Origin: Leucobacter sp. UT-8R-CII-1-4
Lineage (GTDB): Bacteria; Actinomycetota; Actinomycetes; Actinomycetales; Microbacteriaceae
Reading direction: 5' to 3'
Assembly (NCBI RefSeq): GCF_030010235.1
Contig: NZ_JASCRS010000005.1
Location: 248,001 to 312,000 of the forward strand
DNA length: 64,000 nt
Below, in pieces: positions 56,459-64,000 of the stretch (its first letter is position 1; each line of letters begins with the position of its first letter). Under the pieces are notes generated by a model. The model had not been told where the DNA came from, searched no databases, and saw only the letters and a program-made list of their open reading frames with translations. The translations under genes and the position numbers were made by a program.

Positions 56459-56785
56459 GTGAAGCCCACAATGACCGCGGCACAAATCGCTGCAACGCTC
56501 CACCTTACCGGCCTCACGCAACGAGCGTTTGGCGACGCAATCGGGGTATCAAAAATGTCGGTAAGTAACTGGTTAAGCGGTACATACGCGGCAAGCGCAA
56601 ATGCAGTAGCTAACATTCATCGACTGCGCGCCGAACACGATGCCGACCTTGCACGAATAATCCAACTCGCAAACGATGGCGCGCCAATGATTCTCGGTGC
56701 CCATGCTCGCGGACGCGACTGGTCAATCGGATTGGCAGCAAGACTGATCGACAGACTGCCAGACGCCGAAATCGTGTGGGATTAA
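56459..56785 (+). CDS. Helix-turn-helix protein (XRE or Aca2/YdiL-like)
   Basis: This is a 108-residue DNA-binding protein. The HTH reads LTQRAFGDAIGVSKMSVSNW (residues ~19-38), with SG following, the usual XRE wing start. The C-terminal half (IHRLRAEHDADLARIIQLAN) is helical and may dimerise. The GTG start has AGAAAGG upstream. Phage HTH proteins of this size act as repressors or as Aca-type regulators of a neighbouring gene. Its partner would be the two small genes upstream or the surface-protein gene downstream. Confidence 0.8.
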   Translation: MKPTMTAAQIAATLHLTGLTQRAFGDAIGVSKMSVSNWLSGTYAASANAVANIHRLRAEHDADLARIIQLANDGAPMILGAHARGRDWSIGLAARLIDRLPDAEIVWD

Positions 56786-56892
56786 CTCACCGCGCCACGA
56801 GAATGCCCCCGCCCGACTCCTTTGCTGAGCGAACGGGTGCATCTTGGTATACACAATTCGCGCACCATCTATTTCAGTTCGCGCAAAGAGTC

Positions 56893-56919
56893 TTGCACCC
56901 GCCCGTGGTTCACTATTTT
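56893..56919 (+). promoter_or_regulatory. Promoter of the Ig-like surface protein gene
   Basis: TTGCAC (56893-56898) and TATTTT (56914-56919) are 15 bases apart. The -10 box ends seven bases before the ATG and no ribosome site is seen, suggesting a leaderless mRNA. Confidence 0.5.
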
Positions 56920-56926
56920 TGGATTC

Positions 56927-58147
56927 ATGCGTCTTCCTTTCAAGAGTGCCCTCACAGTCGTAGCACTCGCAGCAGCCAGCCTGCTCTTCGCCACACCAGC
57001 ACACGCCAACGTCACAGTCGCAGTGGACTACACGCTCACCAGCCAAAGCCCAAGGCTGACTTCCTTCCCAGGGACCGGGACATGCAATACCCCAGCCAAT
57101 TGGTATCCGGTTACATCTTCCTATGCGCAAGCTGAGCTAATCGTCCCCGTCTCCGGTGAGTATCGTTTCACTGACAAAGCATCCCTGAACATGTTTTTAG
57201 TTCCAGACGGGCGTCTTGTCATCATGGATGGCGCCCTTGACGTAAACGATGTCAGCAACTGTGTCGAGAGCGTGGACGACCAGTCAGATATCACGCTCGC
57301 GGCTGGCACCTACCAGATGTATCTCACCAGCTATGCTTGGACTCCCTTGTATGGGAATTTCGGGTATGAGATTTCGGGGCCAGGTGAGGTAACAGTCAAC
57401 CTACTGGGTTCTTCCACAGTGTCTGTCGATGCCCCGACAGTAGATACAGACACTGCCGCAACAATCACCGCAACTCCAGCAAGTGACACCCCTGGCGCTG
57501 ACCTCTCTGGCACAGTCACGTTCCTGCTCGACGGTTCTGAGCTTGTCACAGCCTCTATCGATCCTGCGACTGGGTCAGCATCGTTTATTGCGAACAACAT
57601 CGCCGTTGGCACACACACGATCACTGCACGCTACAGCGGAGTCCCTGGGGCAACTGAACCGTCCACTGGCACTGGCACTCTCACCGTGGTTCGAACGCAA
57701 ACCACCACCACTCTCGATATCTCTCCCACGGAAATCGTTGACGGCGACCAAACCACCTACACCGCGACCGTTAGCGGACTCTACCCAAGCGGCAACGTCG
57801 AGTTCTACAACGGGACCACGCTCGTGGGAATCAGTCCTATCGTTGACGGGGTAGCAAGCGTTACCGTGTCACCTTCCGTAGGAACATACAACATCACCGC
57901 ATACTATTTCGGCGATGCGAACTACACGGCGTCAGACTCACAAGTAAAAACACTGCTCGTGAAACTCGCCGGAAACCCGAGCACAGGCTCAGATCCAAAG
58001 ACTGGGCAGCCCACACAAACGGTTACACCCAAGCGGCTGCCCAACACTGGCACTGACGCACCAAACCTTGTACCGCCTATCGCTGCCAGTGTCGCACTTG
58101 TCGCGGGCTTGGCACTCATGCTGACCCGCCGTAAGCAAGCGAAGTAG
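56927..58147 (+). CDS. Secreted Ig-like protein with LPNTG sortase anchor, prophage cargo
   Basis: This is a 406-residue wall-anchored protein. The signal peptide runs to ATPAHA (residue 27). A non-repeated region (28-160) has two cysteines (GTCNTP, NCVESV). Two Big_3_5-type Ig-like domains follow (about 165-255 and 258-346; each with a GTVTFLLDGSEL/GNVEFYNGTTLV core). A Pro/Thr linker leads to LPNTG (371-375), a hydrophobic helix and RRKQAK. It has its own promoter and terminator and runs against the late genes, as phage cargo genes do. It probably alters the host surface. Confidence 0.88.
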   Translation: MRLPFKSALTVVALAAASLLFATPAHANVTVAVDYTLTSQSPRLTSFPGTGTCNTPANWYPVTSSYAQAELIVPVSGEYRFTDKASLNMFLVPDGRLVIMDGALDVNDVSNCVESVDDQSDITLAAGTYQMYLTSYAWTPLYGNFGYEISGPGEVTVNLLGSSTVSVDAPTVDTDTAATITATPASDTPGADLSGTVTFLLDGSELVTASIDPATGSASFIANNIAVGTHTITARYSGVPGATEPSTGTGTLTVVRTQTTTTLDISPTEIVDGDQTTYTATVSGLYPSGNVEFYNGTTLVGISPIVDGVASVTVSPSVGTYNITAYYFGDANYTASDSQVKTLLVKLAGNPSTGSDPKTGQPTQTVTPKRLPNTGTDAPNLVPPIAASVALVAGLALMLTRRKQAK

Positions 58148-58161
58148 ATACACACACAAAG

Positions 58162-58198
58162 AATGCCCCTGCCGGCTCGAAAGAGCGGCGGGGGCATT
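58162..58198 (+). terminator. Terminator of the surface-protein gene
   Basis: AATGCCCC pairs with GGGGCATT, GCC with GGC and GCTC with GAGC, closed by a GAAA loop, then TTG. It begins 15 bases after the stop. Confidence 0.88.
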
Positions 58199-58203
58199 TG
58201 GCA

Positions 58204-58508
58204 GCTGTGGTCGTGATACTCGCAGCTGAGCACCCCGGCAACCTGCCAAGAATATTAATTGAACCGACTTCAAATGAAAACCCAGGCGGCCAGACAAAGA
58301 AAACCCCCGCCAACGCTGAACGCGGACAGGGGCAGGCAGAAACCGGAAACTGAACTCACGTTCGCCTCGGAAACCGAAAGAAAGCCTAAAACGCCAACAC
58401 CACTTTGTAGCACTGTTCACGGGAGAAGAAACAGGCGAATGTCGGTGGCCACAAAACGTCAATCCATGCGCTCGCGCCGGACGGGTGGCAGATGCTTTAC
58501 GTCGTGCG
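58204..58508. other. Non-coding stretch between convergent prophage genes
   Basis: I see no credible gene. CCCCTGTCCGCG and GCGTTGGCGGGG (about 58308-58332) form an imperfect stem followed on the minus strand by TTTTCTTTG. It is a likely terminator for the leftward membrane-protein gene. Confidence 0.5.
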
Positions 58509-59045
58509 CTAGTCAATTTCGGTTTTCGCCAGAACTTGATCAGCGGCGGTTCCACGGCGTGCGCCGAATATCATTAGCAAAAGCACAATTACAAGGAGCA
58601 GGACAAAGAGACCGCCAATGAGCAGTTGCCGCTCTCCGTATGCTGTCTCCGTGGTGGCACGCAGGTTCAGACCGATCTGCTCGCCTCGCATAGTAGCGAG
58701 TTCACCGTTTAGTTCCAGAAGCCGAGCAGATCTGTCAATTGATTCTTGAGTCAAATGCCCGAGCTCACGTTCTTTGAATGGTCTGAGCTGCCAGTCGGCA
58801 TTCGATAACTCGTTTGTCACACGCAAAATATCTTGGTCCGTTTTTTTCTTGGCTGTTTCGTGAAACCCGATGTACTCGGTAGCGTCAGCTATTTCACTGT
58901 CCATACCAGCAGCTTGCGCGGTCAGGTCGCTCGCTGTGGAAAAGGCGATCACAGCCGTTGAGCCAAAGTATCCACCAACCGCAATGCTAGAAATAACAGA
59001 GACGGATATGCCGATAAGCCAGCCGGTGCGACGCTTTTTCACCAT
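58509..59045 (-). CDS. Prophage membrane protein with periplasm-type coiled middle
   Basis: This is a 178-residue protein with a basic start (MVKKRRTGW), an N-terminal membrane helix LIGISVSVISSIAVGGYFG and a central charged helical region of about 100 residues. A second helix LIGGLFVLLLVIVLLLMIFG follows, then a short cytoplasmic tail. The ATG is followed by GTG, so either could start. It is the last gene of the lysis end. It could be a superinfection-exclusion or spanin-like protein; there is no motif to decide. Confidence 0.65.
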   Translation of the reverse strand: MVKKRRTGWLIGISVSVISSIAVGGYFGSTAVIAFSTASDLTAQAAGMDSEIADATEYIGFHETAKKKTDQDILRVTNELSNADWQLRPFKERELGHLTQESIDRSARLLELNGELATMRGEQIGLNLRATTETAYGERQLLIGGLFVLLLVIVLLLMIFGARRGTAADQVLAKTEID

Positions 59046-59092
59046 CCGCCCAGCATGCCACAGGGATTCCAAACGGCAAAGCAAAAATGCCC

Positions 59093-59130
59093 CCGCTCAA
59101 CTCCATCACGGAGCGAGCGGAGGCATTCTT
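59093..59130 (-). terminator. Terminator of the tail-lysis operon
   Basis: On the minus strand AAAGAATGCCTCCGCTC pairs with GAGCGGGGGCATTTTT around a 12-base loop, with the T tract as its end. It begins 10 bases past the holin-like gene. It shares the GAATGCC start with the terminator at 58162. Confidence 0.85.
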
Positions 59131-59139
59131 TGTATTCAG

Positions 59140-59385
59140 TTATTCGGCAGCGTACTTGCCGTGCTTGGTATTCGCTACGGCAAGACCGCCAATAGGCACG
59201 CCCAGATAGAGGGCGACCTGTTGAGCGATGATCAGCCATTGTGGTGCACCAGCTTCAGCGCCAGCATAGGCAACCTGTGCCGCGCCGATCAGCAACACAG
59301 CGATCACATAGGCCGAGTAGATGAGCCGGCGTGCGAAATCAGAAGTGATGACGTTGCCGAGGTCGTTTGGTGTTGGTGCAGACAT
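59140..59385 (-). CDS. Putative holin (two-helix membrane protein)
   Basis: This is an 81-residue protein with two hydrophobic helices (LIYSAYVIAVLLIGAAQVAY and WLIIAQQVALYLGVPIGGLA). A polar N-terminus and a short charged tail, KHGKYAAE, flank them. The size and position after the endopeptidase fit an actinophage holin. AAAGGAGAG precedes the ATG. It is the last gene before the operon terminator. Confidence 0.75.
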   Translation of the reverse strand: MSAPTPNDLGNVITSDFARRLIYSAYVIAVLLIGAAQVAYAGAEAGAPQWLIIAQQVALYLGVPIGGLAVANTKHGKYAAE

Positions 59386-59395
59386 GCACTCTCCT

Positions 59396-59692
59396 TTACT
59401 TCAAAACAGTAATGAGGGTGATCGCAAGGCCCAGGAGCGAGCCGAGCCCAACGATCGCGGAAAGAGCGAATCCGGCGATAGTCCACCCGGACACCTTCGC
59501 TGGCTTCGTGTTCTCCTTGAGCTCCTTGATTTCACGGTCATACGAGGTCTGCCATGCAGCAAGCTCCGCTCGAGTGACAAACGTTGCACCGAGCGCATGC
59601 ACCTCGCCGCGAAGATCACGCATATCGTCCGAGAGCCCTTTAAGAAGCCGAACAATCTCGGCCTGCGAATAGGACTCTGCGTCTTCGCTCAT
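59396..59692 (-). CDS. Hemolysin XhlA/holin-like protein
   Basis: This is a 98-residue protein with an N-terminal charged coiled coil (LLKGLSDDMRDLRGEVHALG and beyond) and one C-terminal membrane helix (IVGLGSLLGLAITLITVL). This is the XhlA-type topology, common next to phage lysins. The ATG overlaps the endopeptidase stop by 4 bases. With the two-helix protein it makes a two-component lysis-membrane pair. Confidence 0.72.
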   Translation of the reverse strand: MSEDAESYSQAEIVRLLKGLSDDMRDLRGEVHALGATFVTRAELAAWQTSYDREIKELKENTKPAKVSGWTIAGFALSAIVGLGSLLGLAITLITVLK

Positions 59693-60456
59693 ACGGCTGC
59701 CTTCAGGGTGAGGCCGGAAAGCGCGCCAGCGACACCAGCATCAATCTGGTCACGCAAACGCTTCAAATCCGCCTCGGAGAGTGCGCCGCCGATAATCTCC
59801 ACCTTGGGCGCGAGGATACCGAGCATCGCCAAAAGGTTCTTGTACCGGCCAGTGCCCTTGTCTGGATCCTTCGAAAAGTCTTTCTTCGTTGGACCCATAT
59901 ACCCAGCTACCCAGTTCGCCTCCGCCTGCGTATGGCACGCGAACACTCGCCCGGTCGCCCAGTTGATCCAGCACCAAGACTGAACACCGTCGACAACGGC
60001 ATACATCGAATCAGGCATATCTTCGTCTTCTTCCTCCGCCCGAGCGGATCTGTTCGTGGTGGCCTGAATCAACGGCCAAGGATCTTGCAGGTTCGCCATT
60101 GACGCACCAAACACTGCGCCCCGATGATTCCCCGCCGTGGTGTGTAAATGTGGGCCCAGCGATTCCGTACCGGTATTCCCGACATACCCGATCACATCCC
60201 AGAGACCAACAACTGTGCCAACGGGAAGGCCTTGCCTAATGAGGTGGCAATAGCCGGGAAACACGGAGCCACTATCGGTCTCAACCACCCAGCCAAGTCC
60301 GGAATGATATTCAGAGGTCACGACGACGCCTGCAGCCCATGCAGGCACCGGCACACCCTCACGCTTGGGAAAGTCAAGACCACGATGCGGGCGAGCACGA
60401 CCTGCAGTCGCAGCGAAACCATCATTAAGATCAGGATTGGAATAGAAGTCGTTCAT
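59689..60456 (-). CDS. M23 (LytM) endopeptidase, likely endolysin
   Basis: This is a 255-residue peptidoglycan endopeptidase. Zinc ligands are in RPHRGLDFP (HxxxD) near residue 24 and GPHLHTTAGN (HxH) near 103. The C-terminal part (SMYAVVDGVQSWCWINWATG) is a likely wall-binding or extra domain. No signal peptide is visible, so export needs the holin-like proteins. I start at MNDFYSNPDLNDGF with GAGG upstream, discarding 19 codons. It lies 8 bases after the tail-fibre-like gene. Confidence 0.88.
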   Translation of the reverse strand: MNDFYSNPDLNDGFAATAGRARPHRGLDFPKREGVPVPAWAAGVVVTSEYHSGLGWVVETDSGSVFPGYCHLIRQGLPVGTVVGLWDVIGYVGNTGTESLGPHLHTTAGNHRGAVFGASMANLQDPWPLIQATTNRSARAEEEDEDMPDSMYAVVDGVQSWCWINWATGRVFACHTQAEANWVAGYMGPTKKDFSKDPDKGTGRYKNLLAMLGILAPKVEIIGGALSEADLKRLRDQIDAGVAGALSGLTLKAAV

Positions 60457-60464
60457 CTTCCACC

Positions 60465-61454
60465 TCACAATGCTTCGATGAGTTCGAGCGAGAAAGTGCT
60501 GCCGCTTGTCCACACCGTTCCTGCCGTCGCGGCGGTCGAGACGACATACACTTCGAGATAGTCACCAGCGTTTAGCGAATACACGCCGCCACCGCCCAGG
60601 GTCACTGCAGCGCCAGCAACTCCTGAGGCACCGTTATCAAGTCCACCCGGGTTGATAATCACGCCGTTGCGGTATAGCAGTGACGTCGAGGTAGTTACGC
60701 CGTTTTGCCGAATGTTGTAGGCAACCCGGTAGATGCCTTTTACCGGGGCGATGATGCGCGTGTTTTGCGCTGGGTTCAGATAGCCACCCTTGTTGAGTGG
60801 CGCATTCGGGATGTCCCAGGTCATAGCCGTTGTGGCCGTCGTAATTGCGCGCTGCAATCCGTACACGGATACGTAGCTTTTACTTACACCTGGCCTCCAA
60901 GCGGAACCAGACCAAGAGTATTCTGCGCCATCAGTTTCGGAATATGCGCGATAGATGCCTTGCTCGTTCGGATCAAACAGGGCCCACAGCCCGGGTACGC
61001 GCCCGTCCCGTTTTACCGACATTTGCCACAAACTGAGCGTGGTCACTGAAGCCCGCGCATGCACCCAAGCGATCGGTTCGTCATCAGTCAGCCCGACAGT
61101 CTTATTGCGGGCGGCGGGGAGGGTTGCCGGCGGCGCGGTCTGTGCCGCGTCAGCTGTCACGTTCCCCGCAACCAGCACATACGATGCTGTTCGGGACGAC
61201 CATACGCGCCGAGCAACAAGCAAATGCCACTGCCCTGTCGCCGGGGTCGGGACTGTCACAGTTTTGACTGCATCATGCTCATACAGCACACCGCACCCGA
61301 TTTGTGCACGCGGGTCGATAGACACTACCCGCCCGCTCGCACGCACCGGATCGCCAGCAACGAGCGTGTACTTCTGGCCGATACCAGCCATCAACGCAGC
61401 CCACTGCACCTCGTCCACGGTGCCTTGGAACCCAACAAATTTGTCAGCCATCAT
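60465..61454 (-). CDS. Phage minor tail protein with C1q/TNF-like end, possible receptor-binding
   Basis: This is a 329-residue structural protein. The N-terminal part (MMADKFVGFQGTVDEVQWAA) resembles actinophage minor tail proteins. The last 130 residues, with GIYRVAYNIRQNG, SLLYRNGVIIN and AGDYLEVYVVSTAA, have the look of a C1q/TNF-type jelly roll found in tail tips. It is therefore a candidate host-recognition protein. AAAGG precedes the ATG, which directly follows the previous stop. Confidence 0.75.
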   Translation of the reverse strand: MMADKFVGFQGTVDEVQWAALMAGIGQKYTLVAGDPVRASGRVVSIDPRAQIGCGVLYEHDAVKTVTVPTPATGQWHLLVARRVWSSRTASYVLVAGNVTADAAQTAPPATLPAARNKTVGLTDDEPIAWVHARASVTTLSLWQMSVKRDGRVPGLWALFDPNEQGIYRAYSETDGAEYSWSGSAWRPGVSKSYVSVYGLQRAITTATTAMTWDIPNAPLNKGGYLNPAQNTRIIAPVKGIYRVAYNIRQNGVTTSTSLLYRNGVIINPGGLDNGASGVAGAAVTLGGGGVYSLNAGDYLEVYVVSTAATAGTVWTSGSTFSLELIEAL

Positions 61455-62936
61455 TTACCTTTCAGACGTGGTGCGTCGTTGATGAGAGGCAAGTGCACGC
61501 ATCGCGCGAGCGGCAGCCTCATCATTTGTTGCGACCTCGGAACCGACATACGGGAGCACCCTCAACCCCTCGGTCTTCGAGAGTGAGATAGTGACGCGCT
61601 CCACACGTTTTTCGAACTCGATCCAGCCAAGATCGATTGTGACTTTCTGCCCCAACCGATACCCGGCCTCGCCGCCGTAGTAAATCTCCCCAGATTCGCG
61701 GAGCGTCACCGAGATGGAGGTCTCCGGGCCGGACTCGTTCAGATAGCGGGCGCCTTGCTGGTCGAAGTAGCGGCGTGCGGTCTGCTTGTAACCGTCTGGC
61801 ACCTGATCGTCCACGAAGTATTCACGTGGAGCACCGTCATAGCCGGTGTTGTTGATCGCGGTGAGTTTCGCACCGGTCGCATCCTTGAACGTTTCAATAA
61901 CACGGCCATACGATTCGCGGTCCGCGTTTCGGCGTTCCTGGAAGAGACGCGCATGCTGTTCGCCCGGCCCGCCGAGGATGATCCTCGATCCGGAATGCTC
62001 ACTCACTGACCAGTCGCCGTCAACGACCGTGCCAGCAGTCACCGACAACGGAACCGGATAGGGTGTTTCGCCCATCCGGTAGCCGAGCCTCACCCCATAT
62101 GAGCCGATACCGATGTCGCCGTCGGCATAGAAGTTGAATGAACGATCGTCATGCTCGTCAGCCCAGTCCTGAAACGCGTTCGCGACCTCCCGCAACGTTT
62201 GAAACCTTGGCGATATGCCAGGGAAACTCTCCACCCAAGGAACAGGGTCTACCGGACGCTCCCACGATGCCGCAGCTTCGTCAGACACCACCTTGAATGG
62301 GGCACCAAACGAAGAAGACACCATGTTCATGTGTGAATCCGCAGAGAACAAAGTCGCGCGCTTGTAGCCGACCCGAGCAAGGTTCAGTTGCATGAGGGTC
62401 CCGATGAACGCCCCCACCGTTTGTGGTTTCGTGATCCCCCACGCAAGCGGATCATCAGCATAGAAGAACGGGATCGTCCACATATAGTGGCCAGGGTCAA
62501 GCCAAGGGTCCGGGAAAGCTTGCGCGTAATCCTTCACCGTCCCGGCAGGTTCGATACTGCCGCTCGAATAGATGCCGCCAAAACTTCCCGCCAGCGTGAT
62601 CGGCTTTGGTGCCACCCATGCGAGCGTATGGTCAAGCACCTCGGTTTCCTCGCGAGCGAACACCGTCACCGGTGAGTCCTCGGCAACACCGCCCTGACGC
62701 AAATACACATGCCCCATGAACTCAACACGGCCACGGAACATCACCCGCACCGCACACCCGTCACGCATCAGCAACTCACGGACAGGTGAATCCGCGGCGA
62801 CCGACATTTCGAAAAGGCCAGCCTGCTTCCGGTAGCGATCCAATGTCGCATAGATCGGGTCACCAACCGTTCCCCAATCCTCCTGATAGTCAGGAGACGC
62901 CAACTGAATCACCAACGAGTCATTCAAAATAGCCAT
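61455..62936 (-). CDS. Phage minor tail protein (Gp37-like, baseplate hub type)
   Basis: This is a 493-residue protein beginning MAILNDSLVIQLASPDYQE. It contains DRYRKQAGLFEMSVAADSP, FMGHVYLRQGG and the C-terminal part VTIDLGWIEFEKRVERVTIS, features of the siphovirus ReqiPepy6 Gp37-like tail family. The ATG overlaps the previous stop (TGATG) and has GGAGGG upstream, so an earlier in-frame start is not needed. Confidence 0.82.
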   Translation of the reverse strand: MAILNDSLVIQLASPDYQEDWGTVGDPIYATLDRYRKQAGLFEMSVAADSPVRELLMRDGCAVRVMFRGRVEFMGHVYLRQGGVAEDSPVTVFAREETEVLDHTLAWVAPKPITLAGSFGGIYSSGSIEPAGTVKDYAQAFPDPWLDPGHYMWTIPFFYADDPLAWGITKPQTVGAFIGTLMQLNLARVGYKRATLFSADSHMNMVSSSFGAPFKVVSDEAAASWERPVDPVPWVESFPGISPRFQTLREVANAFQDWADEHDDRSFNFYADGDIGIGSYGVRLGYRMGETPYPVPLSVTAGTVVDGDWSVSEHSGSRIILGGPGEQHARLFQERRNADRESYGRVIETFKDATGAKLTAINNTGYDGAPREYFVDDQVPDGYKQTARRYFDQQGARYLNESGPETSISVTLRESGEIYYGGEAGYRLGQKVTIDLGWIEFEKRVERVTISLSKTEGLRVLPYVGSEVATNDEAAARAMRALASHQRRTTSER

Positions 62937-63877
62937 CAGATAGCCCTCCAATAACGAGGCCGATACGTGAGCGTCGCGCGGCCTGCACCGATCATCGACA
63001 AGAGCACGACCATGCTCTGAGTTGAAACGTTCGCTGCCACAGGGAAAAACTTCCGTGTAGCCAACTGCGCGGTCACGTTCGTGCCACCAGAAGTGGCAGA
63101 AGATGCGCGAAGCATCGCCGCCTGCGATCGGGGGTCGAAATCAATCACCAGTTTCTGCGCGGCAGACACGTTCACCGCGCCAGTCACCTCGCCCGGATCA
63201 AACAACGGCGCTACACGGAAACCAGACGCCGGCCCCTGCACAGTAAGCACCGGCCACACGTCCACGTCACCGGCCACCGTCAACGCAGTCGAACCGTCCT
63301 GGCTGCCAGCAGAAATATTGAACGAAGGTGCACCATTCCCAAAGAACAGCGCACCAGACGGTTCAGCAGCAGTCGCCGCGACTTGCTCTGGCCCCAACCA
63401 GAACGGATCATCCGCAACCAGGCCGATACCAAGAGCAGATGCGAACTCTGTCGGGTCGAGGCGGTACACCGAATCTGATGGGTCTAGAAAGACAGCGAGT
63501 TCACGCCAGGAGCCGTCTGGAGCATGCACGCGCCAGAAGGCTTCCCGATCCGGGCTCAAGCATGACCACAAGAACCCCTGAATAGTTGTCCATTCCGCCC
63601 CTCGCGCATTGATGACCACTGGAAGAAAGGCGGACCTTTCAACCGCTTTCGTTCCGGTTCGTCGCCTGCCCGGGCTGCGCGGTGTCTCGCTTGCAAACAC
63701 CTCAGCTTTCGGGTGTCCCATGCCCTCAATGCCGCGATCAAGCACTGTCGCGCCAGCGGTTGTCTCTACCGTCACTCCAGCCGCGTTTTCGATGCGGCAG
63801 ATGCCATCGGTGAGATCCCACACAACAAATCGAGATTGTTGAAATGGGTGCGGCATTCGCAACTCGTGACGGATCAT
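62936..63877 (-). CDS. Phage distal tail protein
   Basis: This is a 313-residue tail protein following the tape measure, the Dit position. It begins MIRHELRMPHPFQQSRFVVW, and the middle has EAFWRVHAPDGSWRELAVFL and GIGLVADDPFWLG, followed by a beta-rich C-terminal part ending TLTYRPRYWRAI. GAGGAA lies before the ATG, which overlaps the tape-measure stop (ATGA). Confidence 0.8.
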   Translation of the reverse strand: MIRHELRMPHPFQQSRFVVWDLTDGICRIENAAGVTVETTAGATVLDRGIEGMGHPKAEVFASETPRSPGRRRTGTKAVERSAFLPVVINARGAEWTTIQGFLWSCLSPDREAFWRVHAPDGSWRELAVFLDPSDSVYRLDPTEFASALGIGLVADDPFWLGPEQVAATAAEPSGALFFGNGAPSFNISAGSQDGSTALTVAGDVDVWPVLTVQGPASGFRVAPLFDPGEVTGAVNVSAAQKLVIDFDPRSQAAMLRASSATSGGTNVTAQLATRKFFPVAANVSTQSMVVLLSMIGAGRATLTYRPRYWRAI

Positions 63878-64000
63878 TTGATATTCCTCGTTCCGTAAGC
63901 TGCTTGGGCGCGCCGAGCCTTATGGGTGATTACTTCGCCAACATGGTCTGGATCGCCGTAGACGTTTCCTTGAACGACAACTTGCACACCTGCCGCGGCA
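63874..64000 (-). CDS. Tape-measure protein, last 41 residues only
   Basis: The frame enters from the window edge and ends VQVVVQGNVYGDPDHVGEVI then THKARRAQAAYGTRNIK. VxVQGxVxDP with a following basic helix is a typical tape-measure C-terminus. Only the position and this end support the call. Its stop overlaps the distal tail ATG. Confidence 0.7.
   Translation of the reverse strand, partial: AAAGVQVVVQGNVYGDPDHVGEVITHKARRAQAAYGTRNIK

Larger units (their letters stand above)
55239..64000. mobile_element. Siphovirus-type prophage, left part (continues past window)
   Basis: The element is bounded at the left by the tRNA-Val att site. It carries tail, endopeptidase and holin-like genes on the minus strand and an accessory zone on the plus strand near the att site. 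No integrase, repressor, terminase or capsid gene is in the window; these should lie beyond base 64000. The gene layout is that of the late end of a temperate siphovirus of actinobacteria. Confidence 0.9.

Noticed and set aside
56113..56568. A 151-codon prophage open frame
   Set aside because: It spans two hairpins, overlaps the HTH gene, has no ribosome site and gives an Arg/Pro-rich product.
58259..58621. A 120-codon prophage open frame
   Set aside because: It overlaps the membrane-protein gene on the other strand and has an Arg/Gln-rich, domain-free product.

Overview
The window is from an actinobacterial chromosome, most likely family Microbacteriaceae. I place it from its housekeeping gene content (whiA-rapZ-uvrC, clpP1P2-tig, DUF3054 and DUF4233 genes, a translational-type ileS T-box), its moderately high GC and its frequent GTG/TTG starts. 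I cannot name a genus. Several genes have no Shine-Dalgarno sequence but carry a -10-like hexamer 6 to 8 bases before the start codon, which points to leaderless transcripts.

Bases 1-16,500 run leftward. They hold ileS-folC-DUF4233-ndk, the excision-repair block uvrB / uvrA-uvrC-rapZ-whiA, then sodA and a truncated pgk. uvrA has its own promoter with a near-perfect SOS (LexA) box. ileS is headed by a T-box riboswitch. Bases 16,800-20,100 encode a glycine-betaine type ABC importer (ATPase with CBS domains, permease, binding lipoprotein) closed by a strong hairpin. Next come valS, small lipoproteins, clpX, clpP2, clpP1 (with a ClgR-type box) and tig with a Lys/Ala-rich tail. Then follow tRNA-Pro, an atypical SDR protein, and tRNA-Gly and tRNA-Asn with a 50-bp duplication. 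After these come a lone ABC ATPase, dnaG-dgt-dusB, the divergent recO-uppS pair, ruvC-yebC-HIT and thrS.

Bases 42,300-52,500 are a catabolic island organised like the Pseudomonas acyclic-terpene (atu) and leucine/isovalerate (liu) clusters. An acyl-CoA ligase and an acyl-CoA dehydrogenase face an operon of an AtuA-like protein, carboxyltransferase, biotin carboxylase/carrier, enoyl-CoA hydratase and a TetR regulator. The logic is acid activation, alpha-beta oxidation, gamma-carboxylation of a branched enoyl-CoA, then hydration. An inverted repeat before the operon is a plausible operator. A BspA-like (DUF285) surface protein with an LAxTG anchor follows.

A siphovirus-type prophage begins at about 55,239 and runs off the window end. 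Its left junction lies in the 3' half of a tRNA-Val(GAC) gene. The late genes run leftward: tape-measure C-terminus, three tail proteins, M23 endopeptidase, two small membrane (holin-like) proteins and a further membrane protein. Between the lysis genes and the attachment site is a rightward accessory zone. It contains three small genes (one an HTH protein), a possible leader-peptide attenuator and, most notably, a secreted Ig-like protein with an LPNTG sortase signal, a candidate lysogenic-conversion surface factor. No integrase, CRISPR array, rRNA or insertion sequence is visible.
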